Notes: generated by a model from the letters alone, not told the origin. A stretch of 64,000 nt of DNA from Desulfarculus baarsii DSM 2075 (GCF_000143965.1 NC_014365.1:1949501-2013500); one strand, 5' to 3'; shown: positions 7,425-16,196, counted from the first letter of the stretch. Numbers and translations are program-made.

Positions 7425-8012
7425 TCAGTGGCCCACCAGGCCGCCGAAGCCCGAAAACGCCAGCGCCAGGAATCCGGCGGTGACCAGGCCGATGGCCGTC
7501 CCCTCGAAGACCTTGGGAATGGGGGCCATGGCGAAACGCTCGCGGATGCCGGCGAAGAGGATCAGGGCCAGGCTGTAGCCCACCGCCGAGGAGAACGAGA
7601 ACACCAGGGTGTCCACGAAGTCGTACTCCTCGCCGATGTTGATGATGGCCACGCCCAGCACGGCGCAGTTGGTGGTGATCAGCGGCAGGAAGATGCCCAG
7701 GGCGCGGTAGAGCGCGGGCATGGTCTTCTGCATGATGATCTCGACCAACTGGACCAGGGCGGCGATGACCAGAATGAAGGCGATGGTCTGGAGGTATTCG
7801 ATCTCCAGCGGAACCAGCATGTAGTACTGCACCACCCAGGTGATCATGCCGGCCAGGGTGGTCACGAAGATGACGGCCATGGACATGCCGGTGGCCGTGT
7901 CCATGCGTTTGCTGACGCCGAGGAACGGGCAGTTGCCCAGGAACTTGGCCAACAGGATGTTGTTGACCAGGATGGCGCCGACGATGAACAGCAAGTAATC
8001 GCCGAAACTCAT
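7425..8012 (-). CDS. rnfA: Rnf complex subunit A
   Basis: 195 aa polytopic membrane protein with the RnfA/NqrE-type features: NNILLAKFLGNCPFLGVSKRM near the N-terminus and, in the second half, PLITTNCAVLGVAI. The two Cys (in GNCPF and TTNCA) are the conserved pair thought to hold a 2Fe-2S cluster in the membrane between RnfA and RnfE. Six membrane segments are visible by hydrophobicity. It overlaps rnfE by four bases (ATGA at 8009-8012), so it is translationally coupled, and precedes rnfB. It forms part of the ion-translocating ferredoxin:NAD oxidoreductase. Confidence 0.95.
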   Translation of the reverse strand: MSFGDYLLFIVGAILVNNILLAKFLGNCPFLGVSKRMDTATGMSMAVIFVTTLAGMITWVVQYYMLVPLEIEYLQTIAFILVIAALVQLVEIIMQKTMPALYRALGIFLPLITTNCAVLGVAIINIGEEYDFVDTLVFSFSSAVGYSLALILFAGIRERFAMAPIPKVFEGTAIGLVTAGFLALAFSGFGGLVGH

Positions 8013-8647
8013 GACAAGGCCCTCCTCTTGCGGGCTTCATTCTTGACGCTGATGTAGTTGATCAGGCCAAGCATGAGGCCCAGGCCGACAAAAGCGCCGG
8101 GCGCGCGGACCATGAAGGTGAACGGCTCGTAACCTTCGCCCATGATGTTGAAGACCAGGCCGGCTTTGGCCACCAGGGTCAGCGTGCCCGAACCCAGGAT
8201 CTCGCGGAACGCGCCCAGGGCGAACAGGCTGATGGTGTAGCCCAGGCCGATGCCCAGGCCGTCGAGCATGCTGGCCACGGGTCCGTTTTTGGCCGCGAAG
8301 GCCTCGGCCCGGCCCAGGATGATGCAGTTGACCACGATCAGCGGGATGAATATGCCCAATTGCTGATACAATCCGAATACATAGGCCTGCATCAGCAGCT
8401 CGACGATGACCACGAAGCTGGCGATGACCACGATGAAGGCGGCGATGCGCACTTTGCTGGGGATGATCTTGCGCAACAGCGACACGATCAGGTTGGAGCC
8501 GAACAACACGAAGGTCGTGGCCAGGCCCATGCCATAGCCGTTTTCGGCGGAAGTGGTCACGGCCAGGGTGGGGCACAGGCCCAGCACCAGGCGGAAGGGC
8601 GGGAGGACTTCCCAAAAGCCCTTGGTGAACTCCTTCATTAAAGCCAT
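8009..8647 (-). CDS. rnfE: Rnf complex subunit E
   Basis: 212 aa integral membrane protein, paralogous to RnfA with inverted topology. Conserved features are EVLPPFRLVLGLCPTLAVT with its Cys and LIVVNCIILGRAEAFA with the second Cys, which pair with those of RnfA to bind the intramembrane iron-sulfur cluster. The ATG at 8647 follows GGGAGGGAG by 7 bases. Normal length for the family; the short Arg-rich C-terminus (ARKRRALS) is cytoplasmic. It follows rnfG and overlaps rnfA. Confidence 0.95.
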   Translation of the reverse strand: MALMKEFTKGFWEVLPPFRLVLGLCPTLAVTTSAENGYGMGLATTFVLFGSNLIVSLLRKIIPSKVRIAAFIVVIASFVVIVELLMQAYVFGLYQQLGIFIPLIVVNCIILGRAEAFAAKNGPVASMLDGLGIGLGYTISLFALGAFREILGSGTLTLVAKAGLVFNIMGEGYEPFTFMVRAPGAFVGLGLMLGLINYISVKNEARKRRALS

Positions 8648-8660
8648 GTTGACTCCCTCC

Positions 8661-9236
8661 CTACTGCAACATCTGGTCGCGGTGCTGTTCGAAAAGCGTC
8701 CGCGCGTTGTTGACGGCGGCGACCACGCCGTTGGTGGACAGGGTCGCGCCGCTGAGGGCGTTGATATCGTCTTTGGTCAGCTCGTTTTCCAGCGATTTGC
8801 CCTGGAACGACTCGGTGAAGTCGGTCTCGGTGATTCTGGCGCCCAGGCCCGGCGTTTCGCTGTGGCTGACGATGGACACGCCGGTCACTTCGTTCTTTTC
8901 CGCGTCAACGCCGACCATCACGCCGATGTCGCCGTGATAGCCCTTGGCCGCCGTTTCAAAGGCCATGGCAAAGGTCTTGCCGCCTTTTTTGGCCGGGAAG
9001 ACCATCAAGAAGGCGTCCTTGCCCTTTTTATCCTTGCCGATGGGGATCTTGACCAGATCCTTGATCGGGTCGTTGTCGAAACCGCTGATCACGGCCATCA
9101 CGGCCGGCTCCTTGACGTTTTTGAGCATGGCGTACTCGATGGGCTCTTTGGTCACGTCGTGCACCAGGGCCAAGGTCAGGCCACTGAGCGCACAGATGAC
9201 GGTGAGCACCACAGCCATTTTGATGATATCACGCAC
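8661..9236 (-). CDS. rnfG: Rnf complex subunit G (covalent FMN)
   Basis: 191 aa, one N-terminal membrane helix (IIKMAVVLTVICALSGLTLALV) and a periplasmic FMN-binding domain. The ApbE target motif is intact: DINALSGATLST, where the threonine of SGAT would carry FMN by a phosphoester bond. The GTG at 9236 is chosen as start because it follows GGGGAAGG by about nine bases and overlaps the rnfD stop by 8 bases; an in-frame TTG at 9278 would add 14 unlikely residues. Located between rnfD and rnfE as in the standard order. Confidence 0.93.
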   Translation of the reverse strand: MRDIIKMAVVLTVICALSGLTLALVHDVTKEPIEYAMLKNVKEPAVMAVISGFDNDPIKDLVKIPIGKDKKGKDAFLMVFPAKKGGKTFAMAFETAAKGYHGDIGVMVGVDAEKNEVTGVSIVSHSETPGLGARITETDFTESFQGKSLENELTKDDINALSGATLSTNGVVAAVNNARTLFEQHRDQMLQ

Positions 9237-10257
9237 TGCTACCAACCTTCCCCAGGACCCTCGGCCTGATGCGGTCAAACAGCGGAGTGGCCGCGTTCAT
9301 GATCAACACGCCGTAGAACGCGCCGTCGATGGGCGCGCCCCAATGCCGGACCAAAACGGTCATCACGCCGATGCCCACGCCGAAAAGCAGCATGCCCCAC
9401 GGCGTCATCGGGCTGGAGACCGGCTCGGGCGCCAGGAAGAACGCCGTGATCATCAGGCCGCCCGTGGCCATGTGGAACAGGGCCACGTTCCAGTGATCGT
9501 TGAACGTTTCAAGCTCCATCTCGACGATGCGGCTGTCAGTGTAGGTGGCCAGCAGGGCCATGCCGATCAACCCGGCCAGCACGCCCAGCGGGATCTGCCA
9601 GGGCACGATGCGCCGGATGATCAGGTACACGCCGCCCAACAGCAGGGCCCAGGAACCACCCGCGCCCACCGCCGAGGGATACATGCCGCTCCAGAGGTTG
9701 GCCATCTCGTAGGAAAGCATGTTGCCGATATCGTTTTTGAACTCCACCAGGGGAGCGGTGGAGACCACCCACTCGGGGTCTTCCGTGCCCCAGGGCATGG
9801 GATCAAGGAAGGCCATGGTGTGCTCGGGCCAGGACAAGGCCAGCGCCGCCCAGGCGATCAGCACCGGGTTCATGGGATAGGCCCCGATGCCGCCGAACAG
9901 AACCTTGCCCAGGCCAACGGCCAAAGCGCCGCCCACCACCGGGATCCACCAGGGGCAGGCGTCCTCGAGGCCCGCCACCACCGGCGGCAGGATCAGGCCC
10001 AGCAAAAGGCCCATTACCACCGCGTGGAGGTCGTCGAGCTTGGTCGGCTGCTTGGCCAGCTTGGTCAGGGCCAGTTCGCAGACCACCGCCGAGCCTGTCG
10101 CCAACAACACCGTCAGCAACGCCGGCCAGCCGAAGTAATAGACGCCCGTGGCCAGGGCCGGGATCAGGGCGATGATGTATTCGACGTGCATGGAGCGCAC
10201 GCTCATGCCGCCGAGCATGTGCGGCGAGGTGGATACGGTCAGAAGCTGTTTGCTCAT
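9229..10257 (-). CDS. rnfD: Rnf complex subunit D
   Basis: 342 aa membrane protein with the RnfD/NqrB fold: HVEYIIALIPALATGVYYFG, a long Ala/Leu-rich helical core, and GGIGAYPMNPVLIAWA. The usual covalent-FMN motif SGATP is not present; at the expected place the sequence reads EWVVSTAPLVEFK (9751-9768), which lacks the Thr before Pro. The start is the ATG at 10257 that overlaps the rnfC stop (TGATG) with AGGAGG upstream. It lies second in the operon after rnfC. Function as the flavin-carrying membrane subunit is expected, but the altered motif raises doubt about covalent flavin here. Confidence 0.92.
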   Translation of the reverse strand: MSKQLLTVSTSPHMLGGMSVRSMHVEYIIALIPALATGVYYFGWPALLTVLLATGSAVVCELALTKLAKQPTKLDDLHAVVMGLLLGLILPPVVAGLEDACPWWIPVVGGALAVGLGKVLFGGIGAYPMNPVLIAWAALALSWPEHTMAFLDPMPWGTEDPEWVVSTAPLVEFKNDIGNMLSYEMANLWSGMYPSAVGAGGSWALLLGGVYLIIRRIVPWQIPLGVLAGLIGMALLATYTDSRIVEMELETFNDHWNVALFHMATGGLMITAFFLAPEPVSSPMTPWGMLLFGVGIGVMTVLVRHWGAPIDGAFYGVLIMNAATPLFDRIRPRVLGKVGSSA

Positions 10258-11621
10258 CACTCAGCCCTCCTGGCCAGAACCTCGGTCTTGCCGAGGCGCA
10301 GCAAATGGACCATGGGCCGCTTGGCCGGACAGACATAGGCGCAGCAACCGCACTCGATGCAGTGCATCAAGTCCTTGTCCGCGGCTTCTTCGTAGTGGCC
10401 GTACTGGCACATCTTGCCCAGTTCGGCCGGGATCAGATTCACCGGGCAGACCTGGACGCAGCGGCCGCAGTGGATGCAGGGCTCGCCCGAGAAAGTTTGC
10501 ACTTTCGCAAGCGAAATCACGAAAAGGCCGTCGCTCTCCTTGGTCACCGGCGTATTCAGATCGAAGTGGGCCATGCCCATCATCGGCCCGCCGATGATCA
10601 CCTTGCCCGGCTGACCCGAAGCGCCGCCGGCGGCCTTGATCATCTCGGCCATGGGCGTGCCCAGGCGGGCGCGGAAGGTCTGGGGTTTGGCCACGTCGCC
10701 GGCCACGGTGAAGAGGCGGTCGATGACCGGCCGGCCCGTTCGCAGCACGCGGCCCACGTCCAGAATGGTGGCCAGGGGCTCGATGAGCACGCCCACGTCG
10801 CGGGGCTCGCCGTAGGGCGTGGGAACCTCGCGGCCGGTGAGGGCGTTGATGATCATCGAATCCAGGCCGAAGGGATAATGACACCCGTTGACCTGACTGA
10901 TGCTCCACTCGCGGGCCGCGGCGATCTGAGGCAGTTGGCCCAGGTCGGCGCCCTTGGCCGCGGCGATGATCACCTTTTGCGCGCCGCAGATGCGGGCCAC
11001 GGCGGCGATGCCGATTTCCAACTCGGCCCCGAAGCCGGCCAGGCCGGCCTGGTTGGGGATGATCGGCTGGTCGGCGTCGACGGCCTTGACGATGAGGGTG
11101 TCGATGGTCCTGACCACCGGGATGCCGGTCATGAACAGGTAGCTGCGCGGGGCCATGGGCGGCGAGAGCTCGGCCTGCATGGGCAGACCGTGGGCCGCCG
11201 CCCGCACCAGGCCGGCCTTGCGGATGGCCTTGAGCAGATGGCTGGGTTTGGTTTGCAAGACCTGGTCGGCGTTGTCGATGATCAGGGCGTCGGCGTCGGG
11301 GGCGGCCCAGGCGTCCTTGCCGTCGTTTTGGATGACGACGGTGGGCGTCGGATGACCTTCCGCATCGCTGATGTCGATGATCTGTTCGACCTTGCCGCTG
11401 ACCGTGGCGTGCACCAAGGCCGCTTCGATGCTTTCGGACGATCCGATGATCTGACCGAGAGCGACCTGGTCGCCGGGCTGAACCTGAGGCTCACAAACGT
11501 CACCGCGGTGCTGCCTTAGGGGCAGATACACCCTCTCGGGCGCGGGCGCCTCCGAGGGCGAGGCCGCGGGTGCCGGCGGGCGACGCAGGCTGATGCCTTT
11601 GAACCACTGTGCGACACTCAT
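10257..11621 (-). CDS. rnfC: Rnf complex subunit C (NADH-binding, 2x4Fe-4S)
   Basis: 454 aa cytoplasmic subunit, first gene of the operon. An N-terminal barrel-sandwich (LPLRQHRGDVCEPQVQPGDQVALGQIIG) precedes an NqrF/NuoF-like NADH/FMN domain (AVDADQPIIPNQAGLAGFGAELEIGIAAV, GPMMGMAHFDL). Two C-terminal ferredoxin motifs, CIHCGRCVQVCPVNL and CIECGCCAYVCPAKRP, bind two 4Fe-4S clusters. The ATG at 11621 has GGAG 9 bases upstream. A 187-base gap separates it from the sensor kinase gene, and a 16-bp palindrome in that gap may be regulatory. Family order rnfCDGEAB is conserved in proteobacteria and clostridia. Confidence 0.95.
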   Translation of the reverse strand: MSVAQWFKGISLRRPPAPAASPSEAPAPERVYLPLRQHRGDVCEPQVQPGDQVALGQIIGSSESIEAALVHATVSGKVEQIIDISDAEGHPTPTVVIQNDGKDAWAAPDADALIIDNADQVLQTKPSHLLKAIRKAGLVRAAAHGLPMQAELSPPMAPRSYLFMTGIPVVRTIDTLIVKAVDADQPIIPNQAGLAGFGAELEIGIAAVARICGAQKVIIAAAKGADLGQLPQIAAAREWSISQVNGCHYPFGLDSMIINALTGREVPTPYGEPRDVGVLIEPLATILDVGRVLRTGRPVIDRLFTVAGDVAKPQTFRARLGTPMAEMIKAAGGASGQPGKVIIGGPMMGMAHFDLNTPVTKESDGLFVISLAKVQTFSGEPCIHCGRCVQVCPVNLIPAELGKMCQYGHYEEAADKDLMHCIECGCCAYVCPAKRPMVHLLRLGKTEVLARRAE

Positions 11622-11647
11622 GCGGGATCACTCCATGCCGGCGGAAG

Positions 11648-11663
11648 GGCCTTCGTGAAGGCC
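11648..11663. promoter_or_regulatory. 16-bp palindrome upstream of rnfC
   Basis: GGCCTTCGTGAAGGCC is a palindrome centred 34 bases before the rnfC ATG in the only long gap before the operon. It could be an operator or a 5'-leader hairpin. I could not identify a convincing -35/-10 pair in this gap. Confidence 0.4.
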
Positions 11664-11808
11664 TGGGCTCGACGCGACCGGCCTGGCCGATCATCGCCGT
11701 CCGTTTGTCTGTCCGCCACTTTCGCTATGGTTTATATATCGTTCGCCGACCGCGAAACCTATTCCGCGCTCGGCAGTGACCTCGAAGTTCGTCCGCGCCG
11801 CCCCCTCG

Positions 11809-12912
11809 TCAGCGGGGCAGCGATATAATAAACGTCGTGCCTTCGTCGGCCTTGGTGCGCACGGCGATCTCACCGCCGTGGGCCTTGACCACCCGCCGGG
11901 CGATGGCCAGGCCCAGGCCCGTGCCCGGCTTGGCCCGCAACTCGGGTTTGCGCGAGCGAAAAAAATCGTCGAACAAATAAGGCAACTCGACCTCGGGGAT
12001 GCCCGGCCCCTGGTCGCTTATCTCCACGTCGACCTGATAGTCGTCGGCCCGCCAGACTATCCTCACCTCACCGCCGACCCGGTTGTATTTGACCGCGTTG
12101 CTGGCGATGTTGTAGAGGGCGTCCATCAGGCTGGCCAAATCGGCCTCGATCGTGGCCGCGCCGCCGCCCTCTGGGTGCTCCACCCGCAGATATTGACCGG
12201 CCGCCATCGCTTCGATCTCCACGCGCTTGGTCAGCAGATCGATAAATGGCTTGACCTCGGCCTTCTCCATGCGTTCGGCCACGCCCTTGGCCTCGATCTG
12301 GCTCATGTTGAGCCAGGCGCCGATGCTCTGCAACAGCTCGTCCATGCGCCGGGCCGCCCGGCTGACGATGTCGTGATAATCAGCCGGCAGAGGCCCCAGG
12401 GCCTCGGTGGCCGCCACTTCCATCAACTGCCGCACGGCCGCCAGGGGCGAGCGCATCTGGTGCGAGACCATGGTGATGAAATTGGCCTCCATGCGGTCTT
12501 TTTCCTCGCGCAGGGACTTGGTCTCCAGGGCCAGAAAACGCCGCTCCAGCGCCCGGTCCACGGCCCGTTTCAACTCGTCGGGCGAAAAGGGCTTGGCCAA
12601 AAAGTCGTACGCGCCTTCCTGCAACGCGTCGATGGCCGAACGCAACGTGGCGAAACCAGTGACCATAACGCACTGGATATCGGCGTCGATGCCCTTGACC
12701 GCCCGCAAGACATCCAGCCCCGAAATACCGGGCATCTGCAAATCCACCAGGCACAAATCGGGCGGATCGCGGCGGACAACATCCAGGCCCGCTTCGCCGC
12801 ATTCGGCCACGCTGACCCGATTGCCCCAACGCCCCAATAAAATAGTGGCCGCCTCGCGAGCCGATTCGTCGTCGTCAACGACCAAAACGTGCGGTTGCGC
12901 GCGCAAAACCAT
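11809..12912 (-). CDS. receiver-histidine kinase hybrid
   Basis: 367 aa cytosolic protein. Residues ~8-120 are a response-regulator receiver (VLVVDDDES, phospho-Asp in CLVDLQMPG, Lys in LAKPFS). A short coiled linker leads to a HisKA domain with the phospho-His in MVSHQMRSPLAAV, then an HATPase domain with N box (NIASNAVKYN), G1 (DQGPGIP), F (LFDDFF) and G2 (GTGLGLAIA). No input or membrane domain: it is probably controlled by phosphorylation of its own receiver. The next gene is a stand-alone receiver that could be its target. Lies upstream of, and transcribed in the same direction as, rnfC; a regulatory link to rnf or iorAB is inference only. Confidence 0.9.
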   Translation of the reverse strand: MVLRAQPHVLVVDDDESAREAATILLGRWGNRVSVAECGEAGLDVVRRDPPDLCLVDLQMPGISGLDVLRAVKGIDADIQCVMVTGFATLRSAIDALQEGAYDFLAKPFSPDELKRAVDRALERRFLALETKSLREEKDRMEANFITMVSHQMRSPLAAVRQLMEVAATEALGPLPADYHDIVSRAARRMDELLQSIGAWLNMSQIEAKGVAERMEKAEVKPFIDLLTKRVEIEAMAAGQYLRVEHPEGGGAATIEADLASLMDALYNIASNAVKYNRVGGEVRIVWRADDYQVDVEISDQGPGIPEVELPYLFDDFFRSRKPELRAKPGTGLGLAIARRVVKAHGGEIAVRTKADEGTTFIISLPR

Positions 12913-12927
12913 ACCGCGGCGGACCGA

Positions 12928-13320
12928 TCACTTACCCAGCAGCTTGTTCACCTTGCCCAGCAGTTGCTCGGCGGTGAATGGTTTGTCCAGATAATCGTCG
13001 CCCTTGGCCAGATCGGCCTCCTTGGGCATGTGGAATCGTTCGCCGGTCATCTTTTTGACCCCCGAACACATCAACACCGGAATCTGGCGATAGTCCATGT
13101 ACTCCGGCGTGCCGCGCAGGGTGGTCGTCACCGAAAAGCCCTCGAAGATGGAGTCCATCATGATGTCCAGGATGATAAGGTCGGGCTCTTCGTCCTTGAC
13201 CATGTCCAGACCGACCTTGCCCGATGGCGCGGCCACGACCTGATGGCCGGCCGCGGTCAGGATCGCCTTGGTGGCGAGGGTGAAGTCTGGATCGTCGTCG
13301 ATTATCAGTATCTTCGCCAT
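12928..13320 (-). CDS. single-domain response regulator
   Basis: 130 aa, only a receiver domain: acidic pair in ILIIDDDPDF, phospho-acceptor Asp in LIILDIMMDS, Thr/Ser in LMCSGV, Lys in YLDKPFTAEQL. The start at ATG 13320 has AGGTGG 6 bases before; the frame upstream to 13383 is not protein-like. There is an insertion (MDSIFEGFSVTTTLRGTPEYMDYRQ) around alpha-3 typical of a group of deltaproteobacterial receivers found beside receiver-kinases. No output domain, so it acts by protein contact. The gene lies 15 bases before the hybrid kinase and is co-transcribed. Confidence 0.9.
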   Translation of the reverse strand: MAKILIIDDDPDFTLATKAILTAAGHQVVAAPSGKVGLDMVKDEEPDLIILDIMMDSIFEGFSVTTTLRGTPEYMDYRQIPVLMCSGVKKMTGERFHMPKEADLAKGDDYLDKPFTAEQLLGKVNKLLGK

Positions 13321-13445
13321 ATTTTCCACCTGGCCGGAAAAAGTGAAGACGTTAACAAACCGGAAGAACAATAAACCACGCAAAATTCATTGTCAACTTG
13401 AAGGGGCATGGCCCCAACGATTTTCGTGGCTCGCCTCCGGCGCCC

Positions 13446-14021
13446 CTAGTAACTGTACAATAGCTCGCGGTTGCCGCTCACGGCCAACCGCTTGATCATT
13501 ATTATAACGTCGTACGGCTGGCCCGAGCGATCTACACGATAGTCCTCCAAAATGGCTTTTATCTGAAAACCCAGCCGTTTGTACGCCGTGACCAGGTCGC
13601 GGCGCTCGGCGGGCAGATCCACCTTCAAGAACATCAGCCCCTGGCCCTCGGCGTATTCGGCCATGAACCTGAGCAGGGCGCTGCCCAGGCCCAGATCGCG
13701 ATAATCCGGATGGATGAACGCCTCCACCTCGCCGATGTGCGCCGAACTTTTCTGCCCTTTTTGCAAGTAAATGTAGCCGGCCGTGCGGCCGCCGGCCTGG
13801 CTGTCCAGGGCGGCCAGCACCGAAAGCCCGCCTTGCCCCAGGCCTTCCAGCCAGTGCTCCAGGGCGGCTCGGTCGGTCAGATCCTGACGATGACGGCCCA
13901 ACGTCCTGGAGTCGACCCGACCGGCCAACTCCAGCAGGGGCGCGGTGTTCTGCCGGTCCAGCCACAGGCAGTCGACCTGGTCGCCGTTGTTGAGCATCAA
14001 CTTGACCGCTTGCCCAGCCAT
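13446..14021 (-). CDS. GNAT-family N-acetyltransferase
   Basis: 191 aa. The acetyl-CoA pyrophosphate-binding motif A is clear: VEAFIHPDYRDLGLGSALLRFM (R-x2-G-x-G/A type), followed by a motif-B-like LPAERRDLVTAYKRLGFQIKAI, the usual C-terminal end of the GNAT core. The substrate cannot be read from the sequence; the protein has an N-terminal ~60-residue extension before the core. GGAGGG lies 6 bases before the ATG at 14021. It diverges from the iorAB promoter region and precedes the response-regulator gene on the same strand with a 125-base gap. Confidence 0.8.
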   Translation of the reverse strand: MAGQAVKLMLNNGDQVDCLWLDRQNTAPLLELAGRVDSRTLGRHRQDLTDRAALEHWLEGLGQGGLSVLAALDSQAGGRTAGYIYLQKGQKSSAHIGEVEAFIHPDYRDLGLGSALLRFMAEYAEGQGLMFLKVDLPAERRDLVTAYKRLGFQIKAILEDYRVDRSGQPYDVIIMIKRLAVSGNRELLYSY

Positions 14022-14063
14022 GCAGGCCCTCCGCCTCGTCCGCCGTCAGCCCGGCCTTTGCCC

Positions 14064-14092
14064 TTGACAGGCCATGGCCCCCAGGCTAATTT
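14064..14092 (+). promoter_or_regulatory. sigma70-type promoter of iorAB
   Basis: TTGACA at 14064-14069 and TAATTT at 14087-14092 are separated by exactly 17 bases. The transcript would have a ~200-base leader before the iorA ATG at 14296. Confidence 0.6.
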
Positions 14093-14176
14093 CAAAGACT
14101 ATCCCTTGGCGCGTTCGTCGGTGGCAATGGGGCGTTTTCAGGCAAAACAGCCGCTTCCCGACGCCAGCGCCTAAGA

Positions 14177-14194
14177 CCATATTACCCAATATGG
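14177..14194 (+). promoter_or_regulatory. inverted repeat in the iorAB leader
   Basis: CCATATT-ACCC-AATATGG is a perfect 7-bp inverted repeat in an otherwise GC-rich leader, about 85 bases after the -10 box. It could be an operator or a leader hairpin; no known riboswitch consensus was recognised around it. Confidence 0.45.
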
Positions 14195-14295
14195 CCGCCA
14201 GCGGGCAGCCAATGTGCGGCGGGGGCCGCCTTTTGCCTGGCGAAAGACGCCCCGCGCGTGGGCCGACTGGCCGACCAAAGCCGGAGAAGCAAACC

Positions 14296-16194
14296 ATGGA
14301 CGATCTGCTTTCGCCAAAAGGCGGGGCCCAAAAACTGTTGCTGGGCAACGAGGCCATCGTGCGCGGCGCCCTGGAGGCCGGGTTGGCTTTCGCCACCTGT
14401 TATCCCGGCACGCCATCGTCGGAGGTGCCCGACACCCTGCATCGCCTGATGCGGCAAAGCCCCGAACAGGTCAAATACCACTTCGAATATTCCACCAACG
14501 AAAAAGTCGCCCTGGAGACGGCATCGGGCGCGGCGGCGGCCGGCCTGCGCACCCTGTGCACCATGAAGCACGTGGGCCTCAACGTGGCCGCCGATCCGCT
14601 GATGACCCTGGCCTACAGCGGCGTGCGCGCCGGCATGGTCATCCTCACCGCCGACGACCCGTCGCTTTTTTCCAGCCAGAACGAGCAGGACAACCGTTAC
14701 TACGCCCGCCAGAGCGGCCTGCCCATGCTCGAACCGGCCGATCCGGCCCAGGCCAAGGCCATGACCAAATACGCCATGGAGCTGAGCGAACAGCTGGAGA
14801 CGCCGGTGCTATTGCGCACTACCACCCGCGTCAACCACACCCGCGGCGCGGTGGGCCTGGACGATCTGCCCGAGGTCAAGACCAAGGCCCATTTCGTCAA
14901 GGAGCCCACCCGTTTCGTTGGCGTGCCCGCGGTCAGCCGCAACCTGCACCTGCGCCTTTTGCGCATTTACGAAAAGGCCCAGGCCCTCTCCGAGGCCTCG
15001 CCCTTCAATAGCGTCAAGGGCAAGGGCCGCCTGGGCGTGGTCGCCTGCGGCGTGTGCGTGGCCTACGTGGCCGACGCCGTCAAGGATCTGGACGCGGCGG
15101 GCCAGATCAAAATCTTCAACCTGGGCTTCAGTTGGCCCTTGCCCGAGAAAAAACTGGCCCGCTTCCTCAAAAGCGTCGACCAGGTGCTGGTGGTCGAGGA
15201 ACTGGAGCCCCTGGTCGAAAACGCCCTGCGGGCCATCGCCCAGGAAAAGGGCATAGCCGTCAAGATCAGCGGCAAGACGCCCGGGGCCATCCCGGCCGTT
15301 TCGGTGGACGTGCGCGCGCCCGAGGTCTTTACCAGGGCCTATGAATACAACCCCCGCCTGGTGCGCCAAACTATCGCCAAGGCCTTCAAACTAAAAGATA
15401 ATTCTCCGCCAGTGCTCGACCTGTCCGACAGGCCGGCGCTGCCGGGCCGGCCGCCAAACCTCTGCGCCGGCTGCCCCCACCGGGCCACCTACTTCGCCGT
15501 CAAGCAGGCCGTGGGGCCCGAGGCCGTCTTCACCACCGACATCGGCTGTTACACCCTGGGCATGCTGCCGCCCATCAGCATGGCCGATTACCTCATCTGC
15601 ATGGGCAGCTCCGTCAGCAGCGCCGGCGGCATCGCTCGCGCCACCGACCAAAAGGTCGTGGCCTTCATAGGCGACAGCACATTTTTCCACTCGGGCATCA
15701 CCGGCCTGGTCAACGCCGTGCACAACCGCCACAATTTCACCCTGGTCATTTTGGACAACGGCACCACGGCCATGACCGGCCACCAGCCCCACCCCGGCGT
15801 CAGCCAGGGCTTGGCCGACGACAAAACCCACGTCGACATCGAAAAGCTGGTGCGCGGCCTGGGCGTCGAGCACGTGACCACGGTCAAACCCTTCAAGGTG
15901 GCCGCCTCGGTCAAGGCCATCAAGGAGGCCGCCGACTACCCCGGCGTCAGCGTGGTCATCAGCCGCGAGATCTGTCCGCTCTACGGTCGCCGGGTGGCCC
16001 CGCGCGGCCGCAAGCCCTTCCGCGTCGATCCGGGCAAGTGCAAAAATCATCGCGACTGCATCAACACCGTGGCTTGTCCGGCCTTTTACATCGCCGGCGA
16101 TCAGCCGGCCATCAATGCGTCCCAGTGCATCGGCTGCGCCCTCTGCGCCCAGATTTGCCCGGAAAACGCCATCACGCCGGTCAAGGAGGCCTGA
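14296..16194 (+). CDS. iorA: indolepyruvate ferredoxin oxidoreductase, alpha subunit
   Basis: 632 aa. Catalyses CoA- and ferredoxin-dependent oxidative decarboxylation of aryl pyruvates, or in reverse their synthesis; in several anaerobes IorAB also activates aryl acids. The pyrimidine domain starts LLGNEAIVRGALEAG and carries YPGTPSSEV; the thiamine-pyrophosphate domain has CAGCPHRATYFAVKQ and IGDSTFFHSGITGLVNAVHN. Two C-terminal 4Fe-4S motifs are CKNHRDCINTVACPAF (the variant spacing typical for IorA) and CIGCALCAQICPENA. ATG 14296 has GGAG 9 bases upstream; the frame upstream is leader sequence. Followed by iorB after 2 bases. Ferredoxin reduced here can feed the neighbouring Rnf complex. 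Confidence 0.95.
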   Translation: MDDLLSPKGGAQKLLLGNEAIVRGALEAGLAFATCYPGTPSSEVPDTLHRLMRQSPEQVKYHFEYSTNEKVALETASGAAAAGLRTLCTMKHVGLNVAADPLMTLAYSGVRAGMVILTADDPSLFSSQNEQDNRYYARQSGLPMLEPADPAQAKAMTKYAMELSEQLETPVLLRTTTRVNHTRGAVGLDDLPEVKTKAHFVKEPTRFVGVPAVSRNLHLRLLRIYEKAQALSEASPFNSVKGKGRLGVVACGVCVAYVADAVKDLDAAGQIKIFNLGFSWPLPEKKLARFLKSVDQVLVVEELEPLVENALRAIAQEKGIAVKISGKTPGAIPAVSVDVRAPEVFTRAYEYNPRLVRQTIAKAFKLKDNSPPVLDLSDRPALPGRPPNLCAGCPHRATYFAVKQAVGPEAVFTTDIGCYTLGMLPPISMADYLICMGSSVSSAGGIARATDQKVVAFIGDSTFFHSGITGLVNAVHNRHNFTLVILDNGTTAMTGHQPHPGVSQGLADDKTHVDIEKLVRGLGVEHVTTVKPFKVAASVKAIKEAADYPGVSVVISREICPLYGRRVAPRGRKPFRVDPGKCKNHRDCINTVACPAFYIAGDQPAINASQCIGCALCAQICPENAITPVKEA

Positions 16195-16196
16195 AT

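Noticed and set aside
5563-7578. 671-residue plus-strand frame opposite rnfB
   Set aside because: Antisense shadow; it has no domain features and rnfB is unambiguous.
11700-11760. Promoter for rnfC around the TATATA stretch
   Set aside because: No -35 hexamer lies at proper distance; only the palindrome at 11648 was kept, with low confidence.
14100-14295. Cobalamin, c-di-GMP or TPP riboswitch in the iorA leader
   Set aside because: None of the conserved core sequences of these classes could be found.
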